A stretch of DNA of 64,000 nucleotides from Pholis gunnellus (Eukaryota > Chordata > Actinopteri > Perciformes > Pholidae). Numbering within the stretch: the stretch's first letter is position 1; every line of letters starts with the position of its first letter. The stretch is from contig OU342807.1 of assembly GCA_910591455.2 (NCBI GenBank), positions 17,290,594 through 17,354,593 of the forward strand, read 5' to 3'. Shown here one piece after another: positions 44,668 to 55,620 of the stretch. Both the position numbers and the translations under genes were made by a program. The notes under the pieces are model-generated. The model did no database searches and was not told the origin of the DNA. It saw only the letters and a list, made by a program, of their open reading frames with translations.

Positions 44668-47024
44668 TCTCGACCGCAGTTTTAGTGAGGCAGGGCTGCG
44701 TGCTTGCTTCATCCAGGGAGCTACTCTGGTCAGTCCATGCGCGTATGTCCGTCTGTCTGAGTGACAAAGAGGTCGGCTCTAATTAAAATCAGCATTTGTT
44801 GCCGCAGGGAATGGTAACTATTGTCGTGGCGACAGTCGGCCCACTCGGTCCCCTAAGCAACAGAGCTACAGCTAATGAGAGGCGACGACATGGCTCTGCT
44901 GCCAGAGGAGCATGAGCCGGCTCTCTATCTCATTTTATTTTATTTTTCTCCATTTTTAATCTCTTTACATCGAGTTCATAAATGGGTTTGTTTTTCTGCC
45001 CTCTGTCTTCCTCTGACTCTGCCCTTATCTATTTATTTTTTGCTCTTTACTAATTTAGTAGACCTATGGACGAGCTTGCCACGCTTTGATCATATTTTCT
45101 ATTCTCTCTCTCGTTTCTGACTTCACCCTTTCTTTCCAATTACATCTAGTTTTGTCTTTTCACTGTTCTTCATCTTGCTCCTCTTTCATTTTGCTCTCAT
45201 TTATGGCAGCACATGCATCTCCTCCCTCATTCCTCTCTCACTCTCCTCCTGTCCCTTACTCTCTCTGATGAAGTAAAAATTAACAATTATCAGATGCTCA
45301 AATATTTTTGGAGTGTCTGTGAGCGTATAGAGAGACAATTCAACGCAACATTTATCTGTCTGTGCTTTGCAGCCTTATCTCTGCAGCGTTGGCTCTGTCT
45401 GCCTGCAGAAATACCACCAAGTTAATCATTTGTGCTGCAATTGAATTGCTAAAACACTTAAAGAGAGCTGTGTGATGATAATACAGATGAAACACTTGGA
45501 CTTGGATGACAGATTACTTCAGCAACTCTTCTTTAGGAGAAGTGCTGCAATCCAACAATATTATACACCAATAATATTCCTATGATGTGATGGTCTGCAA
45601 ATCGGTTGACATGAACACATTTCCCCCCTCATTTTGCCTGAAGTTTGGATAGACATGCTCATTTGCCTCTCGATCAAAACTCTTTGATCGGGGAGAAGAG
45701 TACAGGGATAAGCTCAACACACAGTTAAGCCTAAAATGAACTGCTATTCTGAAAAGCCCAGATGTAATTCTGGAAATGGCAGGAATGTCTAATTGCCTTG
45801 TCGATTTGAGAACCACAAGGTCAGCGCACTCAGAGAGAAAAATCTGCCTTTGTCTCCCAGAGCGGTTGTTTTGGGCTTTGCATATTGTGCTTTGTCTGCG
45901 TGTCAGTCGAGACATTCCTGGAGATGAAAACCACAGCGCGGTCCTCAAAATTATAACTTATGTTTCTGTGTTTCAGCAGCCACTACAGTATATAATTCAC
46001 TTCTCAGCTCAAGGCTTGATATATGCTAAACTTTGTCCGGTGTCGCATCCAGCAATTTTCTTGTTTTTGTCCCCCAATTATCTTATTTTGCCCGTCATTC
46101 AACAACCAGCTATCAAAGTGTCAGAAAGCTGTATCTGCTGTCCGTGTCAGGACTACAGTCTTATTTATTCACCTCAATGGCTTGTTGCTCAGAAACAAAC
46201 AAAGACCAATAATGGCTTTGACCATGAACAGCTTTTATGAGGGTGTCACTGTTGTTTCTTCAGCACTATTAAATGAAGTGTTGAGTGTATCGTCTTTCTT
46301 TAGTGTTAAATAATACTTTCCATATCCTCTGTCCCAAATCTTTCTGAGCTTTGGTTTTGCAATTTGCAGGGAACTGATTCAGCCAAGGTCTACCTTTAAA
46401 CACGAAACGAAGAAACAAACGCAATAGCGAGTACATCAATTAAAAGTTGTTCTTCTGCAGTCAATTCAAATCTCTTTAAAGTTGGCTTTTTTTGTTTTGC
46501 TAATAGTCATTTATCCCATCTGCAGACTTCAGTCGCCTCAAGCTCAATCACTTATTCAACACAACAGAGTAAACATGATAAATGCCTCGGTGTAGGCTTC
46601 TTTCAATTACCAACACACACAGTCTGACGTAACCTTCCCTTGTGTGTCAGATCTTGGTAACACGAAAACGCTCCCTTCACAGTAAATCAGCTTCACTGAG
46701 AGCTTCTTGTTTGAATATAAGGCAGATGAAACTGTAACCGTAACATCACACAGACGACTGTTTAGAGGGAGAAGGCCAACCAGTGTTACCGTTGGAACGG
46801 TTGTGGGAGCTTTAACATGCTCAAAGCCTTTAGATCAACATCACAGTGTTATCACTCAGGGTAGTGAGGAGGACGATGGTTTCCTCATGAAGGGAGTTTG
46901 GTGTACTGTGTTCAGGGTTTAAACTGCAATAATATTTTTGTATATAAACAGTGGATCACATGACAACATGTAATGTGAAAAATGTGCCCTTAGTGACGAA
47001 CCCACTGAAAACCATCCACGACCC
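44668..47024. other. Gene-free stretch
   Basis: Pyrimidine-rich sequence at about 44925-45270, then unique sequence. A 154-codon frame at 45776-46240 is unrecognised and lies in AT-rich DNA. No gene is supported. Confidence 0.4.
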
Positions 47025-47320
47025 TGGAGTTCCCCTCAGCTCCACCGGTGCTTTTGGTGTCTTTCAGCGCATTGTTTTCTGATCAGCTGTACGCCACCGG
47101 CCCAGAACCAAACAGCAGACACATTTTGGCGACTAGCTAATGAACATAGTTGAACATTTAGCAGCTTAAGAGCCAGAAAAGAAGTTTGTGGAGCCAAACA
47201 GAGTGTGAATATCTGACTTAATTCACCAGGACGAATCCAAATGAATGCTAATGAATGGTAGTGTTGCTCTGTATCCTCTAGGCAATGGTGGCATGCGGTA
47301 ACTTAAAAGTAAACTAGCAA
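47025..47320 (+). repeat. Dispersed repeat family F, copy 3
   Basis: This copy carries CTCAGCTCCACC, AGCTGTACGCCA, ACCAAACAGCAGACA, GAACATAG, TTTAGCAGCTTAAGAGCCAG and TTGCTCTGTATCCTC in order. The same order occurs in the copy near 10.3-10.6 kb, with substantial divergence. No open frame or terminal repeat was found. Confidence 0.6.
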
Positions 47321-50300
47321 TAAGTGTGAAAGAGAGTTTTTTTTGTTGAAGTGCCTTCTCATCCGCATGCCAAATTACCTCTTTCACAGCCATTGGCAGT
47401 TGCGTGGCTCGTTATTTACGGTAGTTTGATAGATGTTTTTTCCCCCAATCTCCTCTGCCTCTGATTGGCTGGCACTTGTTGCCGTCTTTGCAGAATTTGT
47501 TAAGTTTATTGCTAGATTGGTGAAAGGTTGGTAGGTTAATGATTTCAGCTCAGATGTGGATGTTTTCATAAGGATGGCAGCCGTCATGTATAGTGGTCTC
47601 ATATATAATTACTATGTCCTGCATGCAGCAGAAACATTTTTAAACGTTGCCATATGGATGACATACAATTACAGATCTGTTGGAGATTTAAATTCTTATG
47701 TGGTATTATTATTAAAATGATTGTTTACCATAATGTTGATATGGCACACTGATGGCACTTCATATCGAAATGGTTGCACACCCCTTTACTAGTGTAAAGA
47801 TGCAGCCATAAGTACGGGACAGAGCAACACTTTTGGACACGTACAACAGGTACAATGACAAAGTAAGCAACAATTTCTAAAAGCTTATACAAAACACATC
47901 TTAATTCATTTATATTTAGTTTAATAATCAAAAATCCAAACTGATCTGCTTCTTCAGGACTCTGTGGGTGTGGTTTGATAAAATTGGATTTACAGTGTCT
48001 TTGCAAACAATAAACAATCCCACAGCTGTCGGCCCCTTTTTGAATCGCATGTATTTCTAAAATCCGATCGGTGCACTGAAGTACGCGACATCACCTTTTT
48101 CCAATGGAGCCCATCCAACGTCAAACCACAACCCATCAGATTATTTTTTGTTAATGTGGAGAACAATGAATCATAGTAAAAGGCTGGTTTAGAAAATTAA
48201 TTTTCAGGGGTTTTAGGAGATAATTATGGATTATCTGAATGGGCAATGGTGGCCAGAAACCCGTCTCCTTTGTGTGTGTGTGACAGTCACAGAGAAATTC
48301 AAGACAAAATATAAAGTGCACTAAAGTGCACAGCATTTGTACAGGATCCTTAGACAGTAGCTTAGTCTAGAGAGCTACTTTTCTAAATCTCACCACCAGT
48401 GCAGGCTGCCGTGAGCCATATCAAAATTAGGTTTCTTATCATATACATTGTAATAAGGTTTCATCATATAAATTATATAAATGCGCCCCAAATGTTTCAT
48501 AACCCGGTTTAAATTCAACCCCTTTCCAATGTAAAAACAAAATGTTTTGAAAATCCATGATGGCATGAAGTTGATGAAAGTTAGATGGTCTGTCCCACAC
48601 TTACACACACTTGGCGGTCTTGAGCTCTGAAGTGCCTCTTTGTCTTTAAGTTTTACTATTAAGTATTTTGCTACTGGCAGTATTCAACAAACGTGAAAAA
48701 GATCATCGTTCCTGGCATGTTGAATTGTGTGAATACAATAAAATACTCTTATGTTAATGTGATTCTTCTCAATTTACCGATGAGGTGAGATGAAAGTTGT
48801 GTAACACTGGATATAATACGTGATGAGTGGTCTTTCAGAGGTGTACACTAAACCATGATGAATGGTGTGATGCAGCCCTGACACATCACCTTTGGCGGCC
48901 TGTGATTGGCTAATTCATTGCTTGAGGGAGAGCATTTTTGTTAGACATCACCTTAGTCCTTATTTTACAACACTCGGGTGTAGTTGCCGTCAGTACTTGA
49001 GTCACACGTTTAGATTTAGCTGTACGTTTATTTTAGCACTTCACAGTAAGTGCCTCGGTCCTACTACTTTAAACAATTTCTTGACTCATGAGTTTAAGAT
49101 TATTCTTAAGAGTATTTGTTATTCGTTTTATAAAGATTGTCAACATCAATATCATCCGGCTACTGTACAAAAAAAAAAGATCTTCGTGCTGAAGTTTTGT
49201 GTACCTGCCGGAGAAGCTTTCTCCCTCTGTTATTCATGGTAATGAACTAAAAGTTTGATTAGACTAAAAGTGTTGAGCAGGACTTATGAGTTATTTATGA
49301 AACTTCCTACACAAACTCTCAGCAAGTGGTAGACAGATTCCTCTCAGTGGAAATGACATCATCATTTTCAGATGTCTTGTAGTTTTTCTTAGTAGCTGCA
49401 ATGTGCGGTCAAGATGAACAGATCGATATGCATAATCATGGTAATTACTTTGGTTACATATTAAATGTGAAGATGCTTTGGCTCCTCACGTGGATTCATT
49501 CAAAAGTTGCCCTTCTCAGTGCTACAGAAATGATTTTACGTGGACTATTCAGTTAAAAATCCAAGGACAACAAGGTTTGAGAGTAGCAGAGAAATGATTG
49601 AACATGTCTGTTGAAGCACTGAGGTGCACTAAACCGAGTCTCAGCCATGTCTTCTCTGTTGTAGCTGTATTTATTTATGACATGTCATCTGCTGTGAAAA
49701 AAAAAGATATGACTTTCTTTTTAAAATGTTCATTATTGTGCCAAGAATGTATCTAAGTAGCCTATGTGGCTCTGTCTGAACTGGGAGATAGATATAAAAA
49801 AAATGTTATGTGTGGATATCGTGGATGTATAAAGAGAACCGGATACAGCAAAGGAATCCGCTGATTTACAGACGCTGCTTCCCGATGTAAATCTATGGCA
49901 AAGTGTTTTTGGGCCCAACGGCATCATGTGACGGACCCGGACGTTGTAATGCCATGGTTTGGCCACAATGTAAAATTTGGTTCAAAGCCCGGCGCTCTTG
50001 CTGGAGGCTTGGTGGATATTGGTGAGGGAAAAAATAATAAGGAATCCAAACAAGAGAGTTTTACTTGAGGGACTGACATCTTTTAGAGTAGCTCTGAGCA
50101 TTGGGAGTGAACAGCTCCGCCTTACAGTTCGCTAAGGAGCGAGAACAGATGCAGGCACACCCAAGCAGGGGGCAAATCTTTGAATTCATACCAGCTCCAC
50201 CACACAGCTGTCACTTACAGCTGGGAGGCAGGGAAGAAATAGTACATGTTTCTATTGGATTTCAGTTTGGATGCAACCAGTGGGGTGTCAAATTGAAATA

Positions 50301-50499
50301 CTCTTTCCTAAATTAAAGAAGCCCCCCCAAAAAAAACATACTATGGGGATGTTTGAATTCGTCAATGGGTGCTTGAGGCAACATTACATGATGGGACCCA
50401 GAATTCCTGGCTACGCCCCTGTGTGTGTGTGTGTGGGGGGGGGGGCTGGAGGCCCAATAATACATGCTGTTCTCCGCCTTGTAATAATCACATCACGCA
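47321..50499. other. Gene-free stretch upstream of xylt1
   Basis: Unique AT-rich sequence. About 49800-49990 (GGGCCCAACGGCATCATGTG and neighbours) looks like an old fish repeat but was not matched inside the window. A GT run passes into G residues at about 50421-50445. Confidence 0.45.
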
Positions 50500-50849
50500 T
50501 TGCAAATTAGGACATTTTCCAATATCTGGTCTTAATCGGAATCTTGAAAGATGGAAATTGTACGGTCTAGAGTCCTCACCCAGAGAGCCTGGAGAGAGCA
50601 GACGGTACAGTAGCCTGGCGCGTCACAGACGTTTTCTCACCGAGTTTCACCACACGGTGGCCCTGTGCCTCTCCTTTCTCGATGCTCCTCCTCGCCACCG
50701 TCAGCTCAGCCTCGCTCCCTCCCCCTCCTCCTTCTCCTCCTCCTCCTCCTCCTCCTCCTCCTCGTCCTCCCTCTACTTCCACTCCTTCCTCCCGTCGCGC
50801 TGCGCAGAGCCACAGACGGTCCTCCAGCACCGTGCGGCGCGGTACGAAG
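50500..50849 (+). promoter_or_regulatory. xylt1: Probable xylt1 promoter and 5' UTR
   Basis: This segment lies directly upstream of the xylt1 start codon and changes from AT-rich to GC-rich, CpG-containing sequence at about 50575. I see no convincing TATA box, which fits a CpG-island promoter. It holds a long pyrimidine CTC/CCT tract (about 50725-50792), probably in the 5' UTR, and an upstream ATG at 50682 that is in frame with the xylt1 ATG. The transcription start site cannot be placed from sequence alone. Confidence 0.5.
50725..50792 (+). repeat. CCT/CTC trinucleotide tract upstream of xylt1 ATG
   Basis: An imperfect CCT/CTC run, interrupted by CGT and TTC, lies 60-125 bases upstream of the start codon. 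It is probably transcribed as 5' UTR. In the frame shared with xylt1 it would encode a proline-rich stretch if the upstream ATG at 50682 were used. Confidence 0.75.
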
Positions 50850-51155
50850 ATGGTCGGCGGCTTGTGCGCTCGCAGGTTGGCCCGCCGGTCACGGTCCGCC
50901 CTGATAGTAGCCCTCACGGTGCTGCTGGTCCAGACGCTGATTGTGTGGAACTTCAGCAGCCTCGACTCTGGCGAAGACAGGGAAAACGGAGGCTCCAACG
51001 TGCGGGAGAAGAGGGACCGGGTCGCAGGCAACAAAGCCGCTGGCAGCGACTATTTCCAGCACGGGGTCCAGCGGCAGCAGCAGCAGCAGCAGCAGCAGCA
51101 ACGGCAGCATCTTCCTCCAGCCGGGAAGGGGACGTCTCGCCACATACAGCAGCCG
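50850..51155 (+). CDS. xylt1: Xylosyltransferase 1, first coding exon (partial gene)
   Basis: This exon encodes the N-terminal 102 residues of protein xylosyltransferase 1, the Golgi enzyme that transfers xylose from UDP-xylose to serine and so starts the glycosaminoglycan linker on proteoglycan core proteins. I recognise the family by the start, which closely follows vertebrate XYLT1: MVGGLCARRLARRSRSAL, then a hydrophobic helix (about residues 17-33, ending QTLIVW), then NFSSLDSG at 34-41. Topology is type II: a basic cytosolic tail (1-16), a signal anchor, and a lumenal stem that is polar and low-complexity. The stem carries nine glutamines at residues 76-84 (eight CAG and one CAA). The ATG at 50850 has A at -3 and G at +4. 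The exon ends in codon phase 0 before GTAAG at 51156. Catalytic and C-terminal domains lie in later exons outside the window. The call is sure; the exact 5' UTR extent is not. Confidence 0.93.
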
Positions 51156-51161
51156 GTAAGA
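51156..51161 (+). other. xylt1: Splice donor of xylt1 exon 1
   Basis: The exon sequence ...CAGCCG is followed by GTAAGA, a good match to the vertebrate 5' splice-site consensus. The preceding 306 coding bases make exactly 102 codons, so the intron is phase 0. The open frame runs on to 51368, but the translation beyond the donor loses stem-like composition and has no resemblance I know to the enzyme. Confidence 0.85.
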
Positions 51162-53403
51162 CAGATGCGCCACCGATGTAGTCATATCACATCCACCCTC
51201 AAAAAAATAGACTGTCTCGCCGGGGATGAAGCCCGAAAGAGGTTGGCAGACAGGTCAAAACATCTCCAGTTTTTGCGCTTTTGGGGGAGAAAGGCACACG
51301 GCCGGGCCCCAAAACGAATGTTTGACTGTTGTCACTTGAACGGAGGCGTTCTCGTAGGGAAACGATAGGATGTCTAAAGCGAGAGAGATGCAAGCGAGCC
51401 CTTTTTTTTGTTTTTTTACTCCGAGCATCCTCAGCTCAATGCTTGCTGAGGACAGGAGCCACACATTACGCCGTTGGAATGAACGCAGACTCCACTTTAT
51501 GCCGAAGCTGAGTATGACATCTGAACTCAGCGTGCAGTTCACTCCGGGGCAAAATGATAGCACAACAGGGGCAAATCCTTCCAAAAGATATGCCAGCCTC
51601 ACTGGCTGGGGTCGAAGACCGTGCCTGTCACGGTCTATTTGGTATTTTAAGTCAAATACAGTAGCTGCATGGCTCAGCAGCACTGAGAGGCCAAATTGAA
51701 ACATAACCTAATTTGCGGAGTTGCTTTTTGATGAGTGTACAAAGATCAGAGTCATCTGTTGTTTGTGAAAAGGCAAACAGCTGTATTGCTAGTGGCAGCA
51801 TGAGACACACAGGTCAAGATGGATGTGATTGTGGCGCCAAAGCAAACATACAGACCAGCATAATGAACAAATTGCGTTAAAGATAGCCTGTGGAACTGTG
51901 TCCATTCAGAAGTAGAGGAGCTAATGACATGCTTTACCGTTAAACATTTAAGAATTGGCTCCCAAAGATCCAAAACGTGTATTTGTAGACTCCACGGACG
52001 GCTCCCCGTGTCCTGGAGGCAACACACCAAGCAAGCAGTTCTGTATTTGTACAGGGCTTCCCTGCAGCATGTGATTAATTTGCCAACCTGATCCCCGAAA
52101 TTAATATTCTCCAAAATTGAGCTTCTTGCTTCGCATGGTCTCCCAAGCAGTTAGGCTGCCCTAAAGAAATTGGACGCAGTTGATCCTGGCAAGCGTGCAG
52201 CGCTTTCCCTTCACAAAAGCTGCCAACCATTCAAGTATAGCCCACTCCTCAGCCACCATGCAACCAGTAGATAACCGGCTTTGATGTAGCATGATACACT
52301 GTGGCCTCCGCACTCAGCCAGTGACTCGGAGCCGTGCACTGTATCATCTGTCTCCTCCGCAGATTTTACTGTGACTCACTCGGCTTCATCTGGTAGGACT
52401 GTTTGTCCCACCTGCCGGCATCTCCACAGCACAAAGTCGTGCTAAGTGCTGGTTATATTTGAGTCTATTTCTCGACAGTCAGAGAATCCTCCAAAGAAAT
52501 ATCACTGTAATATCCCTGTAATAGTCCTGCAGGGACTCATTAGTGAGTTTACATTATAACTTTAGGGTATGGTTATCACTTGCGGTATGAAATTGCTGCA
52601 ATATCCCAATGAGGATTGTACATAAATTAGTAATGCAGGGACATAACAGGAGCCGACAATCAGTTGTGTCACTACTATTCACGCTGCGTCAACACCGGTT
52701 TGTCCAAATGTGTTTCACTGTTAAAACACACAGTGGATGTGCACTCATGACCTTTTAAAGAAGGGCTTTCATCCCCCATCACCTCGAGGCACTTCACACA
52801 GTCCTGTATGCCAGTCAGTCCCACCAGCCAGTCAGCTCGCCGGCTGCCAGTCAGATTGTCAACCAGCTCTCTGCAGCTCTGTGGCCCCCGGACTCCTCAC
52901 ATTCAACTGGTCGCCCTGGGCCACATGCATTCCCTCAAATGGTTAATCACTGTATTTTCATTCTTTCTCCCCGTTTGGGTGCCCTGTGTTTGTATGTGTG
53001 TGTGTGGCTTGGCAAGGCAGAGTTGTCCAGCCTAAGGGTGACGCATAAGCGCCAACTGATGCTATATGAGGCGCCACGCCTCAGAGAGGGGAGAGCAGCG
53101 TTTTGATCTAGAATAGAATGAGCCAGAAGCTACAGTATGACAATAGCAGAATTTCTATATGTAATAACTTGTTTTGGATGGAAACATTATGCATAGCTTT
53201 GGATGTGTCATCCCAGCAAACAGGGGCTACAGTTGTCACATTAGTGGTCTCCCGTTATGTCTCTTGAGGGAAATTCTGCCGGAGAGCGAGGATGTTTTCT
53301 TCTCTCGTCCAACAAGACGCCACAGCTTGTTGTTCACATCTCCACATGCCTTGTGTATCTGGATGTATAAAGCGCTTGACTGATATTATGTTAGCGGTGA
53401 GTG

Positions 53404-53761
53404 TTAAAGGGACAGTTCAACCCAAAAACATAATTACATACTTTTCCTTGTACCTGTAGTGCTATTCATCAATCTAGATTGTTTTGGTGCGAGTTGCCTA
53501 GTTTTGGAGATGTCTGCCTTCTCTCCATATATAAATAAGGACTATATGGCACTTGGCTTGTGGTGCTTAAAGCGCCCAAAAGATACATTTGGAAAAACTC
53601 AACAGTGATGTCTCTTTTCAGAAATTAAGCCCCGTTTACTCAAGATTATCCACAGGCGTCGTTGTGAGCAATTTCTTATGGATTAAGGTCTGTGGATTTT
53701 TTAGTCTACAGGTAAGAGGAAAAAAATGGACCTTTGATTTTGGGGTGAACTGTCCCTTTAA
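53404..53761. mobile_element. TTAA-bounded MITE, 358 bp
   Basis: The left end TTAAAGGGACAGTTCAACCC and the right end, reverse-complemented TTAAAGGGACAGTTCACCCC, form terminal inverted repeats of about 24 bp with one mismatch and a final AAAA. Both ends coincide with TTAA, as in piggyBac-type insertions, though the superfamily is not proven. It lies in xylt1 intron 1 and has no transposase. Confidence 0.8.
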
Positions 53762-55484
53762 GTCTAAGTTGCAGATTCCCCATCAGAAATGTCCCCACTT
53801 GTTAATTAGTCTGTCTTGTTTTGCCTGACATCAGTTCATTACAGGAGATATAGCATCACAATTATTACTAATAGGTGCTTATTAAGGCGGTCCCGGTGAC
53901 GGCCGTGAAAAACGGTTATTGTGCCAGAATTAAACCAACCTACTTCCAGCAGGAGGCTGAGTCAGACTTTTTGAAAAGCGTCTGGCTCCAAGCTTCACAT
54001 CTGGTCATCAGCGGTTTCTTTCCATCTGCTGCTGGTAGTCATATACTGTCATGATCCCCATGTACCCAGTGGGTGTCCACCTCACACATGTTGTAAAGAG
54101 CTTTCCCGTTTGTCATGGTATTGTAACATTACCTCTGATGTACACTTTTTCCATGAGTTTTCCTCATGCTTTCCTACAGCAAAGATTACAATCCTTCTGA
54201 GAATGCACATTTACCCCCGTTTTCTCGACAAGTTTCCACAGTATAGTGATTATACATACATGACATGCTGAGTTAGAAAATATCGTACATTATTTTGTAT
54301 TATACAGATGTTCACCTCAGCTATTTTGCCACAGTGGCTCACTTGGCTTTGCTACAGATGCAAAGAAAGGAGTGCCAGCAGATATTTAACTTAAATAGTT
54401 TGAGACTGACAGATGTTGCCCACTGTCGGAGAGTGAAACACCGAATTCAGAGAAGCTAAAAGTGGAAGAAATCAGCTTTGTGGGGTTTCCCAAATCGTGG
54501 TAGCAGCTTATACTAACCGCAATCAAAGTCTATGGAGCAGTTATTCAGGATATAATTAGAATATATGAGCTCTTAGATGACGACCGACAGAATTAACATT
54601 AATGGGATCGAAAATGAAAAACTTGCTTCAAAAAATGCTTCAGTCATGCTGGGATTATTGTTTAATGTTTTCAATCGCGTACAGTACAAGTAACAATGCC
54701 CTGTGCATATGTTTTTCATTTGTGAGCTTTGCTGAAATCCGTTGTTACTACCAGTCTTTTCTCCAACCACCACAACCACAATGTGATTCATCGCACAATG
54801 TCCATGATCACAGTGCTGACTCACACAAACACCCAAAAGGATGTACTGTATTGCGCGTACGTAGATGCAGGGAAGCAGCTCCACACAAACACACCCACGT
54901 ACACAGTTGCACACTCGCTTTACACGCGGCCCAATTTCCTTTTACCCCAGTTTGAACGTGGGCATAAATCACGTTTTCGGGTTTGTAATGATCTGTTCGA
55001 ATTCCAATTTGTAGTTTCTCGAAAAGGTATCCACATGAACTTCCATGCTGAAGACGTGCAGTATATACATGTAAACACAACAGGTCTGTCTTGTACTCCA
55101 GCGAGGGGGCTTTCATAAAGTGCACTGCCACTCTTATCTATTGTATTATGTATCCTGCTGCCTGCAGAAGAATTTGGCAATTGCTGTTCGCTCTGCTAAC
55201 ATAAAACAGAGTAAACAAGCTGCGCTGAACAGATTATCTCGACAACAAACTTTCTGAGAAGTAATGTGAGGAAGTATTTTGGATTCAACTCAATGGATAA
55301 AAAAATGTTGGGGAAAAAAGCAAGGCGTTTAGTTGACTTTATAAAATGCAGCTTCCTTAAAGTAACATTCACAATACTCAAGTGAAGCAGCAGAGCAACA
55401 GCATCAATTCTACATTAGTGTTCAGTTACAGGCTATGTACATTCATTCAAACTTTGCCATTATTTTGGCTTCATTCAACAGATG

Positions 55485-55620
55485 ACAGCACAGAGGCAGT
55501 CTGGAAATGGTTGGGATAGAGAGGGTTATGACTTGCAACAACGGTTTCAAGGCCGGAATCAAACCCACGGCATCGTGGCTACACGTCATGTGCCGTAACC
55601 ATTCGGCTACCAAGGCACTC
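55485..55620 (-). mobile_element. tRNA-derived SINE, minus strand
   Basis: The reverse complement starts GTGCCTTGGTAGCCGAATGG (A-box region TAGCCGAATGGTTA) and contains GGGTTTGATTCC as B box. It then runs into TGCAAGTCATAACCCTCTCT, a tail that I recall from percomorph SINEs. It would be mistaken for a tRNA gene if only the boxes were scored. The variable loop and acceptor pairing do not form a good cloverleaf. Confidence 0.75.

Larger units (their letters stand above)
50575..51350. promoter_or_regulatory. CpG-rich block around xylt1 exon 1
   Basis: CpG dinucleotides are frequent across this block (for example around 50610-50640, 50795-50900, 50975-51010 and 51215-51360), unlike the AT-rich, CpG-poor flanks. 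Such islands normally mark promoters of broadly expressed vertebrate genes. The limits are by eye. Confidence 0.6.

Noticed and set aside
45776..46240. 154-codon plus-strand open frame
   Set aside because: No recognisable motif; it starts and ends inside ordinary AT-rich sequence.
50576..51034. 152-codon minus-strand open frame over xylt1 exon 1
   Set aside because: Antisense of the xylt1 exon in a GC-rich region; glycine-rich shadow of the CCT tract with no known homology.
50369..51181. 270-codon plus-strand open frame overlapping xylt1 exon 1
   Set aside because: It is a different frame from the recognisable xylt1 sequence; its serine run comes from the CCT tract and its alanine run from the CAG array read out of frame.
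51156..51368. Continuation of the xylt1 open frame past the donor
   Set aside because: A strong GTAAG donor at 51156 closes the exon in phase 0, and the following residues have no resemblance to the XYLT1 stem.
55540..55620. Possible tRNA gene on the minus strand
   Set aside because: A and B boxes are present, but acceptor and anticodon stems pair poorly and a SINE tail follows.
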